The translations under genes were made by a program, and so were the position numbers. 21,536 nucleotides of DNA from Rhodospirillaceae bacterium. Lineage in GTDB: Bacteria; Pseudomonadota; Alphaproteobacteria; UBA8366; GCA-2717185. The stretch spans positions 1-21,536 of the forward strand of contig PBDC01000096.1 of NCBI GenBank assembly GCA_002717185.1, given 5' to 3'. Below are positions 1 to 8,618 of this stretch, piece after piece. The number at the start of each line of letters is the position of its first letter. The first letter of the stretch is position 1. The notes below the pieces were generated by a model. The model had not been told where the DNA came from, did not search any database, and saw nothing but the letters and a program-made list of their open reading frames with translations.

Positions 1-270
1 ATGGGCAGTTCTAACCGTGATAACCTACCCTACTTTAATGCTGCAGAGCATTTGACTACACTCACCACGCAATAAGCTACAGAACAGCTATAAACCCAAA
101 GACACAACCAAACTCATTTGGGAAATTTTTATTTTACAGATAAACGCACTAGATCGAATAGCTTACAAACGGCCCAATCAGAATGCATATGTAAATTGCA
201 ATACTCAGTTCTTAGTTGGCACAGGCTGGTGTTTAAAAACCAATATTTGGAATAGAGGTTTGATCTCTTC
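1..270. other. Left-edge region without a supported gene
   Basis: This stretch is clearly more AT-rich than the genes beside it. A short open frame begins at base 1 (ATG) and ends at TAA 73-75. It has only 24 codons, no visible ribosome binding site because it starts at the edge, and no recognisable motif, so I do not call it a gene; it could be the tail of something outside the window. An imperfect 16-base inverted repeat (TGGTGTTT / AAAAACCA) lies near 222-237, downstream of the trmJ stop. On the trmJ strand it includes a T-run but has no clear loop, so it is at best a weak terminator. I see nothing else here. Confidence 0.4.
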
Positions 271-1038
271 TTATCGATTGGATTCCGGTCGCGTCAGGCA
301 AGACACAATTCCATGTAAAGTGCGGACCTCCTGCTCCATGAGTTTGGCGCGTTGGAAGATATTCCGAATGTTTCGCACCATGATGGGCCGTTTTTCAGCT
401 ACGTGCAGAAACCCGCAAACATCAAGAGCTGCTTCAAGACGTTCGAAAAAATTAACCAGTTCACCCTTCGTTGCCGGTTTCGTGCGGCCTTCTGGCAGTT
501 GCATGTCGGGCGTATAGTCAGCAGCTTGATACCACTCATAGGACACGATCAACACGGCGTGCCCGAGATTGAGTGAACTGAAAGCCGGATTAAGCGGTGC
601 CTGTAAGACCGTATCAGCCAGAGAGATATCGTCATTGTGGAGGCCAGCGCGTTCTCCGCCAAACAGAACGCCGACCTTTTCCCCTCCAACTACCGCCTTT
701 CGCATGTCCTGTGCCCCACTATTAGGTGTCAAGACCGGTTTTATCATATCACGTGGTCGTGCAGTCGCCGCGTAAACCCGGGTTAGATCAGCAATCGCTT
801 CGATGGTGTTCTCAAACACCTGCACCCCGTCGATCACAACATCCGCGCCGGAAGCCGCATTTTTAGATTTCGGGTTGGGCCAGCCATCACGCGGCCTCAC
901 AAGACGCAAATCTCCCAATTGGGCATTCAGCATCGCACGCGCAGCCATGCCGATATTCTCACCCATCTGTGGCTCGACAAGAATGATCGCCGGCCCTTCA
1001 TCGGTTACCTCGGCCCGCGATTTATCAGTTCCAGCCAT
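271..1038 (-). CDS. trmJ: TrmJ-like tRNA 2'-O-methyltransferase (SpoU/TrmH family)
   Basis: Predicted cytoplasmic SAM-dependent SPOUT-fold enzyme. TrmJ methylates the ribose 2'-OH of nucleotide 32 in tRNA. All three SpoU motifs are visible in the 255 residues: motif 1 around 20-35 (VEPQMGENIGMAARAM, with the conserved N28 and R34), motif 2 around 122-134 (GVLFGGERAGL), and motif 3 around 151-168 (FSSLNLGHAV followed by YEW). Together motifs 2 and 3 form the trefoil knot that binds SAM. A C-terminal extension of about 80 residues matches TrmJ rather than TrmL, and the length is normal for TrmJ. The ATG start has a strong GAGGGAG ribosome site 7 nt upstream. The gene diverges from the hydrolase at 1084 with only 45 bp between them. 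It looks like a housekeeping gene marking the edge of the catabolic region. TrmJ rather than another SpoU member is inferred from motif spacing and length. Confidence 0.9.
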   Translation of the reverse strand: MAGTDKSRAEVTDEGPAIILVEPQMGENIGMAARAMLNAQLGDLRLVRPRDGWPNPKSKNAASGADVVIDGVQVFENTIEAIADLTRVYAATARPRDMIKPVLTPNSGAQDMRKAVVGGEKVGVLFGGERAGLHNDDISLADTVLQAPLNPAFSSLNLGHAVLIVSYEWYQAADYTPDMQLPEGRTKPATKGELVNFFERLEAALDVCGFLHVAEKRPIMVRNIRNIFQRAKLMEQEVRTLHGIVSCLTRPESNR

Positions 1039-1083
1039 AAAGCCACTCCCTCAAAACTTAAATCACTGGTATTATCCGATACG

Positions 1084-2040
1084 ATGCGATTGATCAAAGG
1101 CTTCGAAATCCTGTTTTTTAGCGTTACGTGTTTAGTAGCCGCCGCTGTTGCCTTATGGCTCGCCATCTGGAGTCCAGGTGCGCAAATTCGCGATCCTCTA
1201 CCCCTCTACAGGCAAGCCTCGATCGACTTCACTACAAATTCAATTCGACATAGGGACATACAAGACGTTCGTCTCGTTGATCCGGACAATCAAGCCATGA
1301 GCTTCACAGTAAGCTTGCCCAAGGGAAAACTCGCGGACAATATTGCGGGAAAGCTGCCTGTATTGATTGTCATTTCGGGCTTCCGCAGCGGCTACCACAA
1401 TTTGGAACGCATACCAGAACCAGGCCCTAATGCCATCATCTCTTATGACTATCCTTATGATAGCGAAGAGTGGAAGGAAGCAAGCTTCCTAGGTAGGGCG
1501 CTAATTGCACGGCACGTGGCATATCGTATACCCGACGAAATCGCCGGATTAATGGCCTGGGTGAGGCGCCAATCCTGGGCGGACGAAACCCGCATCAGCC
1601 TGGCTGGCGTAAGTCTAGGCGCGATCGCGCTGCCGGTCATCCGTCGCCGTACTTCGGCCACAGGACAAATCGACGGTCCCTCAGTAATCGCTTATGGCGG
1701 GGTAGACATCCAAGCTATAGCGGCCGCTAACCTGGAAATTTCACCAGTCTGGTTGCGCGAAATTGCCGCTTGGTTGGTTTGGTTGATACTAAAACCTTTG
1801 GAGCCGGCATCACATCTATCGAAAATTTCCGGACCGTTCCTCGTAATCAACGGTAAAGACGATGAGAGATTACCAGCAAACAGCGTTACACGGTTGCAAG
1901 CCCTGCTTCCCGAACCAAAGACAATTATAAACGTCGGTGGTGCGCACATCGACGGCAAAAGACCGGAGATCATCAAGAATACCGTTCGCCTGGCCCGAGC
2001 ATGGCTGGTTAGCCAAGGTGCCCTTAACCCATCGCGTTAA
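1084..2040 (+). CDS. Membrane-anchored alpha/beta hydrolase
   Basis: A 318-residue protein. A hydrophobic N-terminal segment (about residues 7-30, ending AIWSPG) is probably an uncleaved membrane anchor, placing the catalytic domain in the periplasm. The fold shows a strand and oxyanion region (LIVISGFRSGYHN, about 94-106), a G-V-S-L-G nucleophile elbow with Ser177, an acid candidate in GKDD (Asp259/260) and His288 in GGAHID. These form a complete Ser-Asp-His triad for an esterase, lipase or peptidase-type reaction; the substrate is unknown. I chose ATG 1084 because the anchor follows directly. A longer frame open from 919 would overlap trmJ on the other strand and lacks support. No good ribosome site is visible, so the mRNA may have a very short leader. 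A second hydrolase follows 20 nt later, likely co-transcribed. Confidence 0.75.
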   Translation: MRLIKGFEILFFSVTCLVAAAVALWLAIWSPGAQIRDPLPLYRQASIDFTTNSIRHRDIQDVRLVDPDNQAMSFTVSLPKGKLADNIAGKLPVLIVISGFRSGYHNLERIPEPGPNAIISYDYPYDSEEWKEASFLGRALIARHVAYRIPDEIAGLMAWVRRQSWADETRISLAGVSLGAIALPVIRRRTSATGQIDGPSVIAYGGVDIQAIAAANLEISPVWLREIAAWLVWLILKPLEPASHLSKISGPFLVINGKDDERLPANSVTRLQALLPEPKTIINVGGAHIDGKRPEIIKNTVRLARAWLVSQGALNPSR

Positions 2041-2060
2041 AAGACTATTAGCAGGGTGAT

Positions 2061-2804
2061 ATGATGAAAACAGAGTGGCACGACGAAGGCGTCCAAACCG
2101 GCAACACAATAGAACGAGCCTTTACAGTAACCCGTTCCGACACAGCTATTCCGGGTATCCTTTGGCAATCAAGCAAAAATGAGGATCGTGCGCCGTTAGT
2201 GCTGATGGGTCATGGTGGCAGCGGCCACAAACGCAATGAACGCATGGTCATGCTGGGCCGAATGTTTAGTGAAGTGTATGGCTGGAACGCGGCGGCAATC
2301 GATGGCCCGACGCATGGCGATCGTGGTCCTGTTACCAATGCTGCCGATCCCGAATATGCAGCGATGTGGCAGGGCACCGATCCCGTCGGCGAAATGATCA
2401 CCGACTGGAAAGCCGTTCTCGATGCACTGATGGCTCTCGACAGGGTGGCTCCCGAACAGATTGGCTACTGGGGCGTCTCCATGGGTACGATGTTCGGTCT
2501 TCCCTTCATTGCCAGCGATCCACGCATTCGTGTCGCCGTTCTCGGCAAAGCCGGCATGACGGGGAGCAGCGTCGCGCGAAGCAACATCGCTCCTCATTTC
2601 AAGCATTACGCCCCCCAAGTTAAACAACCGGTGCTCTTCACCATGCAATGGGACGATGAGCGTTTTGAACGATCCGGTCAGTTAGAGCTCTATGATCGCC
2701 TGGGATCTGCCGACAAGCGCCTTCACGCCTACCCTGGCGTGCATGTCGACAATGGCCCGGAGGCATTTGAGTTCCAAGCAGCATTTTTAAAACTCTACCT
2801 CTAG
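2061..2804 (+). CDS. Alpha/beta hydrolase (dienelactone-hydrolase-like)
   Basis: A 247-residue cytoplasmic alpha/beta hydrolase with no signal peptide. It has an H-G-G-S-G oxyanion segment (about 51-55), a DGPTHGDRG segment, the nucleophile elbow G-V-S-M-G with Ser140, an acid candidate at Asp198/199 (QWDDE) and His228 (GVHVD). The HGGSG and DGPxHGxR pattern resembles dienelactone hydrolases and acyl-peptidase-like small hydrolases. The exact substrate cannot be inferred. Two adjacent ATG codons (2061 and 2064) both fit a preceding AGGGTG ribosome site; the first is used here. The gene sits 20 nt after the membrane-anchored hydrolase and converges with the amidohydrolase at 2810, leaving only 5 bp and no visible terminator. 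Confidence 0.8.
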   Translation: MMKTEWHDEGVQTGNTIERAFTVTRSDTAIPGILWQSSKNEDRAPLVLMGHGGSGHKRNERMVMLGRMFSEVYGWNAAAIDGPTHGDRGPVTNAADPEYAAMWQGTDPVGEMITDWKAVLDALMALDRVAPEQIGYWGVSMGTMFGLPFIASDPRIRVAVLGKAGMTGSSVARSNIAPHFKHYAPQVKQPVLFTMQWDDERFERSGQLELYDRLGSADKRLHAYPGVHVDNGPEAFEFQAAFLKLYL

Positions 2805-2809
2805 CGGAA

Positions 2810-3814
2810 CTAAAGCCGATATACGCGCTTCGCGTTATCATGAAACAGTTTTGCACGTTCGTGGTCAGAATAGTTCGCCGTCATACGCTTGAAAGCGTTC
2901 CACAGAACCTGATAGCTACAGCTAATCTTATCAACGGGAAAATTCGATTCAAACATGCAACGGTCCACGCCAAATTCGGCTATAGCGGTCTCATAGTAGC
3001 GGCGCGTCACTTGACATAGCACTTCGCTGGACGGCGGTTTCGGCCTCTCATGCCAGCCAAAACCGCTGTAGTCCATGTTGATGCCGCCCAGCTTCATCAC
3101 AATGTTCGGGCACTCGGCCAGCGCGGCGATGCTTTGTGACCATTCAACAAATATTTCGTCCTGCCTACCCTGGTAGGCACCAATCCCCGCAATACCACCG
3201 AGATGGTTAAGCACCAACACCGTATCGGGAAAAGTCTGCGCAAGGTCAACTACTTCGGCCAATTGAGGATGGCGACACACCACCTCGAAAACCAAGTTCA
3301 GGGATGCCAGAGCTTCAAATCCTTCACGAAACGCGGGGTTAAGGAACATGCCAGGCAATTTTGCCCGGGTGATCCTTGGGTCTGGATCCCATGCGCCAGT
3401 CCTCCGAATTCCGCGGAAACGGTCAGGCGCCGCCGCCATCTGAGCTTCGAGTGTCGCCTTTACGCGACTACCCTGCTGCAGTTCCGCAAACCCCATAATG
3501 CCAGCCGCGACCTGGGTCGCCCCATAAAGGCCTGAAGCGGCCATTGCTGCAATGCCGTTTACGAACTCTACTTCACCGACCGGTTTTAACAACTCCGGCC
3601 CCTTAGCCCGGTACATTGCAGTGCATTCAATAAAGACTGTCGCGACTATGTTATGACCCGTCTGAAGATCGCACTGCAGCTCGTCCATCAAGTAACGGCG
3701 ATCGACACGTCCTTTGCGGTGATCCCAAAGGTGATGGTGCGTGTCGATAATCGGCAGCTCAGGGTCGAGGGCTTCTTCCTCGACTTGCGCCAACCAAGTG
3801 TCATTGGTAGCCAA
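2810..3814 (-). CDS. Amidohydrolase 2 family metal-dependent hydrolase (COG3618-like)
   Basis: A 334-residue TIM-barrel hydrolase that would cleave a lactone, amide or C-C bond in the cytoplasm. The N-terminal strand carries the H-x-H metal motif (IIDTHHHLWD, His26 and His28). Further ligand candidates are His182 (RHPQ), His204 (LNHLGG) and Asp295 (SNFPVD), in the order expected for Amidohydro_2 proteins such as 2-pyrone-4,6-dicarboxylate lactonase and L-fuconolactonase relatives. No ATG exists ahead of the metal motif. The best start is TTG at 3814, although its ribosome site is weak. The upstream SDR gene ends 9 nt earlier with TAG in this same reading frame, so tight coupling is likely. 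It is the last gene of the long minus-strand operon. The family call is firm; the substrate is not known. Confidence 0.85.
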   Translation of the reverse strand: MATNDTWLAQVEEEALDPELPIIDTHHHLWDHRKGRVDRRYLMDELQCDLQTGHNIVATVFIECTAMYRAKGPELLKPVGEVEFVNGIAAMAASGLYGATQVAAGIMGFAELQQGSRVKATLEAQMAAAPDRFRGIRRTGAWDPDPRITRAKLPGMFLNPAFREGFEALASLNLVFEVVCRHPQLAEVVDLAQTFPDTVLVLNHLGGIAGIGAYQGRQDEIFVEWSQSIAALAECPNIVMKLGGINMDYSGFGWHERPKPPSSEVLCQVTRRYYETAIAEFGVDRCMFESNFPVDKISCSYQVLWNAFKRMTANYSDHERAKLFHDNAKRVYRL

Positions 3815-3823
3815 TTGCCAGCG

Positions 3824-4609
3824 CTATACGACTGGTGTTCGGTTACCGTCCACGTTGATCGCCGTACCGGTGATGTAGGACCCTGCATCGGACGCGAGGA
3901 AGCAGGCCATATTTGCAAATTCTTCTGGCTTCCCGACGCGGCCCATCGGTACCGCCTTGCCCATCTTGTCATAGAACTCTTCAAGGCTTTCGTTAGAACC
4001 GGATTTTATATGTTTCTGCAGGTGTTGATCGCTTTCAATGAGCCCTACCAAAAGCCCATTGACCAGCACGTTATGAGGCGCCCCCTCGCCCGCAAGCGCC
4101 TTAGTCAATGCCATACCAGCCGCACGTGACACTGCCGTCGGCGCGCCATTTGCACGCGGCGCCTTGGCCCCTGAGTTAAGTACGTTGATAATTCGGCCCC
4201 ATTTCCTCTCTTTCATACCAGGAAATGTAAGGCGAATAAGGCGTATAGCGCCCATCAACTTGAGGCCCAAATCCTCATCCCAAAGCTCATCGGTGATGTC
4301 CATGAAAGGCATGGCTCGCGATGTGCCGGCATTGTTCACGACGATATCAACGTTACCTAAATCTGCAACGACAGCCTCATGCATCGTTTTGATAGCGTTC
4401 GCGTCACACATATCGCAGGCATAACCGTTAATGGTCACGCCCGGTGCAGCACCAAGTATTTCCGCCTTTGCTTCATCAAGCACTTCGGCACGGCGCGAGA
4501 CCATAGCGACTTTGGCTCCAGATCGAGCAAATTCCAAGGCCATCGCTCGTCCTAGCCCAAGGCTTCCACCGGTTATAATAGCAACACGGCCATCCATCCT
4601 GCATTCCAT
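3824..4609 (-). CDS. SDR-fold protein with degenerate catalytic tetrad
   Basis: A 261-residue Rossmann-fold protein of the short-chain dehydrogenase/reductase superfamily. The cofactor motif T-G-x-x-x-G-x-G is intact (residues 13-20), as is NNAG (92-95), and the C-terminus ends normally (ITGTAINVDGNRTPVV). The catalytic tetrad is not standard. The Y-x-x-x-K site reads T-A-V-S-R (Thr158, Arg162) and the helix Asn position appears to be Lys117; only Ser146 is kept. Some 3-oxoacyl-ACP-reductase-like SDRs (as I recall, the CDD group cd05344) share such deviations. It may therefore bind NAD(P) but use different chemistry, or act as a non-redox partner. ATG 4609 is preferred over an upstream TTG because GGGAG lies 7 nt before it. 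It lies between hyuB (110 nt upstream) and the amidohydrolase (9 nt downstream). Confidence 0.85.
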   Translation of the reverse strand: MECRMDGRVAIITGGSLGLGRAMALEFARSGAKVAMVSRRAEVLDEAKAEILGAAPGVTINGYACDMCDANAIKTMHEAVVADLGNVDIVVNNAGTSRAMPFMDITDELWDEDLGLKLMGAIRLIRLTFPGMKERKWGRIINVLNSGAKAPRANGAPTAVSRAAGMALTKALAGEGAPHNVLVNGLLVGLIESDQHLQKHIKSGSNESLEEFYDKMGKAVPMGRVGKPEEFANMACFLASDAGSYITGTAINVDGNRTPVV

Positions 4610-4663
4610 AATCAATCTCCCTGTGGCTTAGTTCAGTGACACGCAGCAGAGCCAGAAAATCTC

Positions 4664-4676
4664 TCTCGGCGCGAGA
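4664..4676 (-). other. Small hairpin between hyuB and the SDR gene
   Basis: A 5-bp perfect stem (TCTCG / CGAGA) with a 3-nt loop, read on the operon strand. It is followed by GAGATTTTC. It lies in the only gap over 100 nt in the hyuA-to-amidohydrolase stretch. It could be a weak terminator or processing site lowering expression of the two distal genes. The stem is short and the T-run has only four Ts, so this is tentative. Confidence 0.2.
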
Positions 4677-4719
4677 CCCTATGCGATGGGCTCCGAAGAT
4701 GAAAGATTGAGCAAAGGGG

Positions 4720-6450
4720 TTAACCGCGCAGCGCAAAAGTTTCAGACTGATCGACAGTCAATTGACCGGCATGGTCAACAATCACTACACCGTAATCACG
4801 TTTCGCGCCTTTGATAGAAACTTTGCCCAAAATAACGTCCTGGAGCACCTCCTCACTATCTCGATCAAACGCTTCGCCATATCCACCACCGCTCGGCATC
4901 GTGTGACGAAAGACGTCGTCACACCGCATCCCCACTGGCTCACTCAGCAGAACCGGCAGTTCGCACCGCACATTGCCGCTGTCGATATAGTTCATCGACG
5001 GCGCTCCGTTCGACCCACCAAACAAACCATGCGGGGGATAGGCTCGCTTGTCAGACCGCACATTAAGCAACGCTTCATCGGACAGCACGCGATAATCCCT
5101 TTGAATTGCCAGACCACCGCGCTTCTTGCCCGGCCCGCCGGAATCATCCACGAAACCATAACGTTCAATCCGGATAGGATACGCAGTCTCGATCATCTCA
5201 ATGGGCACATTTGATTGGTTGGCGCCAATATGAGGCACGCCCTCCTGGCCATCATTTTCCCGGCTGGCGCCCCAGGTCCCCATCGCGGTCTCGCAGAATA
5301 TGAAGGGTTTGCCGTCACGCATGCCTGATATCGTCGGCAAAGTCGATCCACCGGAACCATCTGCCGCAACTCGATCCGGCACCGCCTGCGCAAGCGCACC
5401 AAACAGACAATCGATCATTCTATAGCCAGTAATTCCCCGCGCACCGGTGGGCCCGGGGGACACGGGGCGTACGACAGTGCCTTCCGGAGCACGCACATCG
5501 ATGACCTCCGTGAACCCATGGCAGTTTGGGATATCGGCTGACATGACGGACCGTAACGCAGCGTATGCGCAGGCCTTTGTAAAAGGAAATGTCGAATTCA
5601 CGCCGCCCGCTACCATTGGCGACGAACCTTCCCAATTAATAATAATTTCTTCGTCCCGAACAGTAATGACGACATTCAAAATAATCGGTTCCGGCGTGTC
5701 GCCAATCCCATCAATATGATCAGTAAATGTATAGGCTCCATTCGGGATATCTGAAATTTCCGCAGCTGCCAGACGCCGAGCGTAATCGTTTAGATCTTCG
5801 ATTGCTTGGTCTATCGTCTCTACGCCATAGCGTTCGTACAAATTGATCAAACCTCGCGCACCTGTTGCACAGGCTGCCATCTGCGCTTGAAGATCACCAT
5901 GCACGAGTTCCGGGGTCCGCACGTTCAGCGCAAGCAGCTTCCATAATGTTTCGTTGCGCACCCCCTTATCCACCAATTTCAAAACCGGGATACGAAATCC
6001 TTCTTGCCAAACTTCCGTGGCTCCAAGCGCATTGGAGCCGGCTACAATACCGCCTACATCAGAGTGGTGCGCCAGTGTCGTCGACCAGCCTTTCAATTCG
6101 CCGAGAAAGAAAACTGGTTTGACGACATAAATATCCGGCAAATGCTGACCCGCTGCGGCATACGGGTCATTCATTATGAAATAGTCCTCCGGATCAATGT
6201 CGTCCCCGACCTCAGCCAACATATTCTTCAGGGCGTCAAGAAAGCTTCCGAGATGCATCGGTGTACAGACGCCCTGGGCAAAGGTTCTTCCTTCCGCATC
6301 GCAGAGGGCAGTGGAAAAATCGAGCGAATCTCGTACTATCTGAGAATAGGCGGTTCGGATGATCGTAAGCGTGATCTCTTCCGCGATAGTATCAAAGGCA
6401 TTGCGCAGTACTTCTAGCAGGAAAGGATCAGTTTTAGGTCTCTGCTTCAT
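4720..6450 (-). CDS. hyuB: Hydantoinase/oxoprolinase B subunit (HyuB family)
   Basis: A 576-residue HyuB-type subunit. With HyuA it forms an ATP-dependent enzyme family that includes N-methylhydantoinase, 5-oxoprolinase and the acetone and acetophenone carboxylases. Hallmarks are the N-terminal region around SLDFSTALCD, the NDPYAAAGQHLPDI segment, HHSDVGG, the mid-protein FPFTKACAYAALR and the C-terminal SGGGGYGEAF-type motif (here MPSGGGYGEAFDRD). Length is normal. ATG 6450 is chosen because GGAAGGTGGAG lies directly upstream; an upstream TTG at 6468 would overlap the hyuA stop by 3 nt but lacks that site. It follows hyuA by 14 nt, so the two are surely co-expressed. The substrate could be a hydantoin, a lactam or a ketone to be carboxylated; sequence alone does not tell. 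Confidence 0.92.
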   Translation of the reverse strand: MKQRPKTDPFLLEVLRNAFDTIAEEITLTIIRTAYSQIVRDSLDFSTALCDAEGRTFAQGVCTPMHLGSFLDALKNMLAEVGDDIDPEDYFIMNDPYAAAGQHLPDIYVVKPVFFLGELKGWSTTLAHHSDVGGIVAGSNALGATEVWQEGFRIPVLKLVDKGVRNETLWKLLALNVRTPELVHGDLQAQMAACATGARGLINLYERYGVETIDQAIEDLNDYARRLAAAEISDIPNGAYTFTDHIDGIGDTPEPIILNVVITVRDEEIIINWEGSSPMVAGGVNSTFPFTKACAYAALRSVMSADIPNCHGFTEVIDVRAPEGTVVRPVSPGPTGARGITGYRMIDCLFGALAQAVPDRVAADGSGGSTLPTISGMRDGKPFIFCETAMGTWGASRENDGQEGVPHIGANQSNVPIEMIETAYPIRIERYGFVDDSGGPGKKRGGLAIQRDYRVLSDEALLNVRSDKRAYPPHGLFGGSNGAPSMNYIDSGNVRCELPVLLSEPVGMRCDDVFRHTMPSGGGYGEAFDRDSEEVLQDVILGKVSIKGAKRDYGVVIVDHAGQLTVDQSETFALRG

Positions 6451-6464
6451 CTCCACCTTCCTGA

Positions 6465-8537
6465 TCAATATTCCAATTCGATAATAATATTATCTGCCCC
6501 GTCCCGGTGGACAAAGGCATCGGGCGGCACAACTGTCGTGCCCTCAAATTCCTCGATGATCAATGGCCCCCTATTCGGTTTTCCTGCCAGTTCGCCGCGG
6601 CCGATTACCGGAGAGGTCATCACACCGAACTTTTCCCCGAAATAGGCTTTCCGTTCGAAGTTCAAAGCAGATGCTCCAGGGACAGAAAATCTCTGCACCA
6701 CCTGGCTAGACGGATCAGTAGCGCGAACTGTAAGCGCAACAATCTCCACTTCATTCGCTTCGTCGAAACTATGCCCGAAGCGACGTTTATGCTCGCTATC
6801 GAAACGCGGGCGAAGAGCCTGCCTAACACCTTCCGAAAAGGTCTCAGCTTCTAGAGAGATCGTCAGTTCGAACGCCTGTCCAACGTAACGCATTTCAAAA
6901 TCGAGCCGATAAGTTGGTGTTCGATCGTGCAGTTCCAACAAATGATCCGCATCATTCCGCAGTCGACCAAAGCAATCGTTAACTTTATCAACCGCAACCT
7001 CTCGCAGAGCGCCGAAAAATGCGGCAGATAAGGTAACAGATTGTTTCGCCACTAGCAGCCCTACAGCGCTGAACACGCCAGCCGCTGGCGGTATTATAAC
7101 TCGCCCTATTTCCAAGCTTCGCGCCAACCCAGCCCCGTGGACGCCGCCGTTACCACCGAAGGCGAAAATCGAAAAATCACGCGGATCGCGCCCGCGATAG
7201 GTGGTGACACCCTTGATTGCTCGCACCATCGTTGCGTTGGCGACAAGATGGATACCGTAGGCGGCCTCTGAAAGCCCCAGCCCCATCGGCTCGGCAATAG
7301 TCTCCATAACCGCCTTGCGCGACAAGGCTGCATCTATGGGCACCGTGCCGCCAGCCAATGCCGTTTGACTGACATAGCCCAACACAACATTCGCGTCTGT
7401 TATCGTTGGTTCGGCACCCCCGGCCGAGTAGCAAGCGGGCCCCGGGACAGCGCCAGCACTATCCGGACCGACTTTAATAGAGCCTGCACGATCAATCCGG
7501 ACTATTGATCCTCCGCCAGCGCCCACTTCGGAAATATCGATGACCGGAAGTTTAAGGGCATACCCAGCGCCACCAGCGATGGTTCCAGCAGCGCTGATAG
7601 AGGCGCCAACCTCGTAACTATCGGCATAGATAAGCTCGCCGTTCTCTATCAGGGATGCTTTGGCCGTCGTGCCGCCCATGTCAAAAGTAATTGCGCTGTC
7701 GATATCTAGCGCCTCGCAAAGAAAGGCAGCCCCTACTACGCCGGCGGCCGGACCACATTCGACGATTTGCGCTGGTTTTTCCAGAACCGAGGAAGCACCA
7801 ACCGTGCCACCAGATGATTGCATCATCGTGATCTTCGCTGGACAACCATTATCACGCAGATCGCTCGCCATTTCCTCGATATAGTTTTTCACCGTCGGCC
7901 CGACATAGGCGTTGATCACCGTCGTGCTGACTCGTTCATACTCCCTAATTTCCGGCAACACATCGATCGACAGGCTGATAAAGAGATCCGGCAAACGTTC
8001 ACGAAGTATTTCGCCAGCGCGGCGCTCATGTTGTGGGTTCATGTATGAGTGAAGGAAGCAGACCGATACCGCCTCCGCACCTTCTACCTCGATCTGTTTA
8101 GCGACCGCGTAAACATCATCCTCGTTTAACGGCGTAACCACCCCTCCACGCGCATCAAGCCGTTCCTGAACTTCAAAGCGAAGGTTGCGCGGAGAAAGCG
8201 GCGGCGGCTTAACGTATAGCGGCTCGTACAAGCGCGGCACTCGAATACGGCGCAACTCCAGTACGTCGCGAAACCCCGCCGTCGTGACCAACGCCGTCTT
8301 CGCACCCTTACCTTCGAGAATCGCATTTGTTGCGATGGTGCAGCCGTGCACCATCTCGGCCATAGTCTCAAATGAAAGCCTTTGCTCACGGACTAGTCGA
8401 TCGATTGCATCGACAACACCACGACCGTAGCGTTCTGGTGTCGACGGCACCTTACTCGTATACAACTGACCGTTATCGCCGATATAGGCGATATCAGTAA
8501 ATGTTCCGCCGATATCGGAACCCGCGCGCCAACTCAT
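6465..8537 (-). CDS. hyuA: Hydantoinase/oxoprolinase A subunit (HyuA family)
   Basis: A 690-residue ATP-binding subunit of the HyuAB enzyme, with an actin-like ATPase fold. Visible motifs are the N-terminal phosphate loop D-I-G-G-T-F-T-D (residues 8-15), a GCTIATNAILEGKGAKTAL segment, ECGPAAGVVGAA, the second phosphate motif ITFDMGGTTAK, and FAFGGNGGVHGAGLA. The C-terminal third is the Hydant_A_C region. ATG 8537 puts the phosphate loop at the usual distance from the N-terminus, and AAGG lies about 12 nt upstream. A TTG at 8615, 3 nt after the previous stop, would add 26 Arg/Ala-rich residues not expected in the family; it remains possible for translational coupling. Acetophenone and acetone carboxylase large subunits are relatives, so ATP may drive either ring opening or carboxylation. 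Confidence 0.92.
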   Translation of the reverse strand: MSWRAGSDIGGTFTDIAYIGDNGQLYTSKVPSTPERYGRGVVDAIDRLVREQRLSFETMAEMVHGCTIATNAILEGKGAKTALVTTAGFRDVLELRRIRVPRLYEPLYVKPPPLSPRNLRFEVQERLDARGGVVTPLNEDDVYAVAKQIEVEGAEAVSVCFLHSYMNPQHERRAGEILRERLPDLFISLSIDVLPEIREYERVSTTVINAYVGPTVKNYIEEMASDLRDNGCPAKITMMQSSGGTVGASSVLEKPAQIVECGPAAGVVGAAFLCEALDIDSAITFDMGGTTAKASLIENGELIYADSYEVGASISAAGTIAGGAGYALKLPVIDISEVGAGGGSIVRIDRAGSIKVGPDSAGAVPGPACYSAGGAEPTITDANVVLGYVSQTALAGGTVPIDAALSRKAVMETIAEPMGLGLSEAAYGIHLVANATMVRAIKGVTTYRGRDPRDFSIFAFGGNGGVHGAGLARSLEIGRVIIPPAAGVFSAVGLLVAKQSVTLSAAFFGALREVAVDKVNDCFGRLRNDADHLLELHDRTPTYRLDFEMRYVGQAFELTISLEAETFSEGVRQALRPRFDSEHKRRFGHSFDEANEVEIVALTVRATDPSSQVVQRFSVPGASALNFERKAYFGEKFGVMTSPVIGRGELAGKPNRGPLIIEEFEGTTVVPPDAFVHRDGADNIIIELEY

Positions 8538-8618
8538 AAGTGAAAACGACCTTGTCTGCCTATACGCCGCTCTGCGGCTCGTTCGTCGCGCCGCAGCTGC
8601 AGTTTGGACCACCAACGG

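Noticed and set aside
1070..1075. TATTAT as a -10 promoter box for the gene at 1084
   Set aside because: There is no matching -35 at a proper distance, and the start codon is too close for a normal leader.
919..1083. N-terminal extension of the first plus-strand hydrolase
   Set aside because: It overlaps trmJ on the opposite strand, and the membrane anchor begins right after ATG 1084.
8538..8615. 26-residue N-terminal extension of HyuA from TTG 8615
   Set aside because: The Arg/Ala-rich extension is not expected in HyuA and no ribosome site is visible; ATG 8537 puts the phosphate loop at the usual place. It is not fully excluded.
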